From positions 1-62,716 of the forward strand of contig JAFYWX010000038.1 of the NCBI GenBank assembly GCA_017546445.1: a stretch of 62,716 nucleotides of DNA. The letters are read 5' to 3'. The notes under the pieces are model-generated. The model saw only the letters and a list, made by a program, of their open reading frames with translations. It had not been told where the DNA came from and did not search any database. Of this stretch, positions 60,178 to 62,716 are shown piece after piece. Position 1 is the first letter of the stretch, and every line of letters begins with the position of its first letter. Position numbers and translations under genes: made by a program. The stretch is from Akkermansia sp. Lineage in GTDB: Bacteria; Verrucomicrobiota; Verrucomicrobiia; Verrucomicrobiales; Akkermansiaceae.

Positions 60178-60330
60178 ACAAATGGCGATTTGGCGGGGTT
60201 AGAAATCAATCGGAGCACGGGACTTCAGTCCCGAAAACTCAAGCGATGAGGGACTAAAGTCCCTTGCTCCGACAAAAAACAGTTGCTCGCCAAACTCCCA
60301 TCTGGCGCAGCAATCTTTGGGACACATGTG
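60178..60330. repeat. Truncated CACATGTG-family element with cloverleaf-like module
   Basis: The right end matches the left end of the element at 24984 in inverse orientation (GGCGCAGCAATCTTTGGGA then CACATGTG at 60323-60330). The left end begins with AAATGGCGATTTGGCGGGG and lacks the outer 70 nt and TIR. Between them lies the 61-bp cloverleaf-like module at 60211-60271, identical to 4840-4900. The stop codon of the GH16 gene is 10 nt past the element. Confidence 0.75.
60211..60271 (+). repeat. 61-bp cloverleaf-like module, copy 2
   Basis: Outer stem CGGAGCA/TGCTCCG with two inner GGGAC/GTCCC hairpins, identical in sequence to the module at 4840-4900, 55 kb away. Confidence 0.8.
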
Positions 60331-60340
60331 GTGTAGAGAA

Positions 60341-61285
60341 CTACTTCTTTACACTACGCTTTTTCTTCTTCTTTTTCTTTTTGGGTGTGGGGCTTTTGTC
60401 TTCCTCCGGCTCCTGAGCCTGCGCATTGGGGGTGCCCTTGGTGTAGTAGCGCACGTAGTCGATTTCGAACTGCACGGGGTAATCAGCCGGGTTGGGGGCC
60501 TCTGCCCAGCCGCCGATGGCGGTGTTCATGATGAGGTAGCAGGGGGTGCGGAGCGGGTTGTTGCCGTCCGGGTAGTTAGCCTCTTCCATGCGGATGCGGC
60601 CTACCTCCTTGTCATCAATGAGGATGCGCATAATCTGTTCATCCCATTCCAGCACGTAGGTGTGGAAATCCTTGCTGTAATCGGGCAGGTTGGTGGTGCG
60701 GATGACCTTGTGCTCCTGGTTGCCGCCATTCACACCCCAGCGGAAAATGGAGTAACAGGTATTGGGCTCCTGGGAAATGTGCTCCAGAATATCAATCTCG
60801 CCGTTGGCCGGCCAGCCGTACTGGTTCACATGCATGGTCCACAGGGCAGGCCACACGCCCTTGGCCTTGGGGATTTTGGCGCGAATCTCCAGGCGTCCGG
60901 GGCATTCAAAGTGCTTCACATCGCGCGTGGTGACCGAGCCGCTGGCATAGGGCATGGTCTTGAGCTGGTGGGTCCAGTGCTCCTTTTTGGGGTCGTAATT
61001 GCTGTTTCTGGTGGTTTTGGCCTTGGAGGTGAGGATGAGCTTGCCGCCCTGCACGCGCACGCAGTCCTTCGTGTAGGTCTGCACGGCATCGCGGTTGCGG
61101 ATAACGCCCAGCTCATGCTTCCATTTTTTCAGGTCGAGCCTGGAGCCGTTGAACTCATCTGCCCAGTCCAGGTGCCAGCCGCCCTCCAGGGTGCGGGGGG
61201 CATCTGCGGCAGCCAGCGGGGCCAGCCCCAGCAGCAGGGGCATGAGCAGGCCGGGTATCGATGTGCGGCGCGATATGCGGAACAT
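60341..61285 (-). CDS. Glycoside hydrolase family 16 endo-glucanase/galactanase
   Basis: 314 residues. Signal peptide to about 28 (LLMPLLLGLAPLAAA-DA). GH16 beta-jellyroll (about 36-285): DWADEFNGSRLDLKKW, GGKLILTSKA, RLEIRAKIPKAKGVWPALWT, and the catalytic motif GEIDILEH with Glu163 (nucleophile), Asp165 and Glu168 (acid/base), then YVLEWDEQIMRILID. Substrates in the family are beta-1,3/1,4-glucans, agarose and host O-glycans; which one applies is not visible. The last 13 residues are almost all Lys/Arg (PKKKKKKKKRSVKK), an unusual tail. It follows the aldo/keto reductase gene by 4 nt (61286-61289). Confidence 0.93.
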   Translation of the reverse strand: MFRISRRTSIPGLLMPLLLGLAPLAAADAPRTLEGGWHLDWADEFNGSRLDLKKWKHELGVIRNRDAVQTYTKDCVRVQGGKLILTSKAKTTRNSNYDPKKEHWTHQLKTMPYASGSVTTRDVKHFECPGRLEIRAKIPKAKGVWPALWTMHVNQYGWPANGEIDILEHISQEPNTCYSIFRWGVNGGNQEHKVIRTTNLPDYSKDFHTYVLEWDEQIMRILIDDKEVGRIRMEEANYPDGNNPLRTPCYLIMNTAIGGWAEAPNPADYPVQFEIDYVRYYTKGTPNAQAQEPEEDKSPTPKKKKKKKKRSVKK

Positions 61286-61289
61286 AGGC

Positions 61290-62243
61290 TTATTCTGCGT
61301 TGAGAAGGTTCATCAATTCATCATCCAGCGCGGGCTGGCCGGCAGCTGCGGCGCATTCCTCCAGCTGGGCCACCGTGCGCGCGCCGATGAGCACGCTGGT
61401 TACCTCCCCGCGCTGCAGCAGCCAGCGCAGCGCCAGCTGGGTGAGGGGTATGCCGGCCTTCTCGGCCACGGCATGCAGCCTGGCAACGCGCTCGGCATCG
61501 GCGGCCACCTTGGCGGCATCCAGGAAGATGGAATCGCTGCGCTCGGCGCGGGAGCCTGCGGGCAGGGCGGTGGTGTTCAGGTACTTGCCGGTAAGCATGC
61601 CCTGCGCCAGGGGGGAGAAGACGATGCTGCCTGTACCCTGCGCCTTGACGGCGGGAAGCTGGCCGGCCTCGCAGGCGCGGTCCAGCAGGTTGTAGCGCAG
61701 CTGGTGCAGCAGGCAGGGCACATGCGCCTCTGCCAGCAGGGTGCAGGCGCGGTTGAACAACGCAGGCGGGTATTTGGAAAGACCGATGTAGAGCGCCTTG
61801 CCGCTGCGCACAATCTGCACCAGCGCCTCCACCGTCTCCTCGATGGGCGTATCGGGATCCGGGCGGTGGTGGTAGAACACATCCACATAATCCAGCTGCA
61901 GGCGGCGCAGGCTCTGGTCCAGCCCGGAAATGAGGTGTTTGCGGCTGCCCCAGTCGCCATACGGCCCCGGCCACATGAGGTGCCCCGCCTTGGTGGCAAT
62001 GAACATCTCATCCCGGTGCCCGGCGAACTCCTGCTTCAGCAGGCTGCCGAAGCGCTCCTCTGCGCTGCCGGGGGGCGGCCCGTAATTATCTGCCAGGTCA
62101 AAATGGCAGATGCCCAGCTCCATGGCGCGGCCGATGATGGCCACATTCTGCACCCGGTCATCGCCCCCGCCGAAATTGTGCCAGAGCCCCAGTGATATCT
62201 CCGGCAGCAGCACGCCGCTGCGCCCGCATCGTCTGTACTTCAT
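61290..62243 (-). CDS. Aldo/keto reductase, YghZ/GPR type
   Basis: 317 residues from the ATG at 62243 (an ATG 9 nt upstream overlaps the promoter). TIM-barrel NADPH enzyme: SLGLWHNFGG, catalytic DLADNYGPPPGSAEERFG (Asp/Tyr), ATKAGHLMWPGPYGDWGSRK (Lys), DVFYHHRPDPDTPIEE (His), and the C-terminal NADP site LIGARTVAQLEECAAA. YghZ reduces L-glyceraldehyde 3-phosphate and other aldehydes. It heads a unit with the GH16 gene, so it might act on products of glycan breakdown, but this is inference from adjacency. Confidence 0.92.
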   Translation of the reverse strand: MKYRRCGRSGVLLPEISLGLWHNFGGGDDRVQNVAIIGRAMELGICHFDLADNYGPPPGSAEERFGSLLKQEFAGHRDEMFIATKAGHLMWPGPYGDWGSRKHLISGLDQSLRRLQLDYVDVFYHHRPDPDTPIEETVEALVQIVRSGKALYIGLSKYPPALFNRACTLLAEAHVPCLLHQLRYNLLDRACEAGQLPAVKAQGTGSIVFSPLAQGMLTGKYLNTTALPAGSRAERSDSIFLDAAKVAADAERVARLHAVAEKAGIPLTQLALRWLLQRGEVTSVLIGARTVAQLEECAAAAGQPALDDELMNLLNAE

Positions 62244-62250
62244 GGGTATC

Positions 62251-62279
62251 ACTATAGCCTATGCGGCGCTCCTTGTAAA
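62251..62279 (-). promoter_or_regulatory. Leaderless-type promoter of the aldo/keto reductase
   Basis: Minus strand: TTTACA, 17-nt spacer, TATAGT, 7 nt to the ATG at 62243. Confidence 0.55.
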
Positions 62280-62288
62280 GCCAAAGTC

Positions 62289-62393
62289 CTGCCCCGCAGG
62301 GGCAGGATATCGTCCCGAAGGGATTTCGTCCTGCCGCAGGCAGGATTTCGTCCGGCGTCAGCCGGATTTCGTTCCCCGGTAGGGCGGGGCAGA
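62289..62393. repeat. Mini-hairpin array with ATTTCG linkers
   Basis: Hairpins CTGCCCCgcaGGGGCAG, TCCCgaaGGGA, TCCTGCCgcaGGCAGGA and TCCGGCgtcaGCCGGA are joined by TTTCG-type linkers (first linker GATATCG). A final GGGGCAG can also pair with the first CTGCCCC, closing the array into one multibranched structure. A GTTTTTT run follows on the plus strand. It lies directly upstream of the aldo/keto reductase promoter. Confidence 0.75.
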
Positions 62394-62423
62394 GTTTTTT
62401 CAATCATTGGGAAAAGGGGCAAT

Positions 62424-62716
62424 GACGATTTGGCGGGAATGATGGCGAGCCATAGGCTCGCGGAATTCAGAAGCCCGTGAAACGGGCGGCCTATCAATAG
62501 CGAGGCGGTTACGCGCACCGTGCGTCAGCATGGTGCGCGTAACCCCTCGTAAGGAAAAATAAGGAATAGGAACCCGTGGAACGGGTGACAGAAACGCGTG
62601 GCTTAAAATCGTGACAGGGCGAACAAATAACGACTATGTAGCCCCCCCTCACTGTCACCCGGTCCACGGGTTCCTATTCCTTATTTTTCCTTACGAGGGG
62701 TTACGCGCACCATGCA
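62424..62716. repeat. Modular hairpin element, copy D (cut by the window end)
   Basis: Begins with GACGATTTGGCGGG. Hairpins: GCGAGCCataGGCTCGC, GCCCGTgaaACGGGC, a long stem CGAGG.GGTTACGCGCACC/GGTGCGCGTAACC.CTCG (62501-62549) and ACCCGTggaACGGGT. After a centre near 62605-62645 the second arm begins in inverse orientation and runs off the window. It has the same two-armed order as the element at 24984, with different stem sequences. Confidence 0.75.

Overview
The window reads as a chromosomal segment of a Verrucomicrobiota bacterium, most likely a gut-type relative of Akkermansia. This is an inference from gene content: a PEP-CTERM surface protein, a secreted sulfatase and a GH16 glycanase, an exopolysaccharide export locus, ankyrin-repeat proteins, and a Gram-negative envelope with lipoproteins, a beta-barrel and a Wza/Wzc pair. 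No rRNA, CRISPR array, phage or transposase gene is visible. The two tRNAs are tRNA-Gly(CCC) and tRNA-Gly(TCC).

Layout. 0-4.6 kb: a small ribbon-helix-helix protein, a secreted ankyrin protein, an M16 protease and a small membrane protein. 4.6-10.2 kb: a repeat element, an AEC permease, a VC0807-like membrane protein, rpe, a DUF3472 lipoprotein and ahcY. 10.2-15.3 kb: a four-helix-bundle (S23) gene bounded by inverted repeats, folC, a hairpin-rich repeat, rubrerythrin, leuB, an ApaG protein and an unknown secreted protein. 15.4-22.7 kb: a cellulose-synthase-like glycosyltransferase, an L,D-transpeptidase, an AspT-type exchanger, purD, an M42 peptidase and a lipoprotein. 22.8-31.7 kb: ychF, dus, a 530-bp MITE-like element, two L,D-transpeptidases, a second M42 peptidase, an acyltransferase, then nrnA-truB-ribF. 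31.7-35.1 kb: a minus-strand run of two small membrane proteins, gatC, gatA and thiD. 35.2-47.4 kb: two tRNAs, an exopolysaccharide block (beta-barrel, Wzc-type kinase, Wza-type export protein, MGDG-synthase-like glycosyltransferase), coaX, acpP, a LysM protein, ilvB and a polymerase-like membrane protein. 47.5-51 kb: rpsO, an NfeD-like/flotillin pair and a HAD hydrolase. 51.1-55.6 kb: a 1492-residue protein built from 42 ankyrin repeats. 55.7-62.7 kb: hairpin-array elements, a lipoprotein, a sulfatase, a PEP-CTERM protein, a GH16 glycanase and an aldo/keto reductase.

How the parts fit. Housekeeping genes are interleaved with envelope functions: peptidoglycan cross-linking (three L,D-transpeptidases plus a LysM protein with a degenerate copy of that fold), polysaccharide synthesis and export, and extracellular glycan degradation.

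Three signals stand out. First, the intergenic DNA is full of short perfect hairpins organised into modular elements. One copy has 19-bp terminal inverted repeats and an exact 9-bp target duplication; others carry up to 13 consecutive mini-hairpins or a cloverleaf-like 61-bp module. Stems differ between copies but stay paired. Second, at least fourteen genes have a sigma70-type promoter whose -10 box ends only 6-11 nt before the start codon, so they should make leaderless or nearly leaderless mRNAs. Third, an S23 gene sits between ahcY and folC inside ATTGAC-type inverted repeats that supply both the stop codon of ahcY and the start codon of folC.
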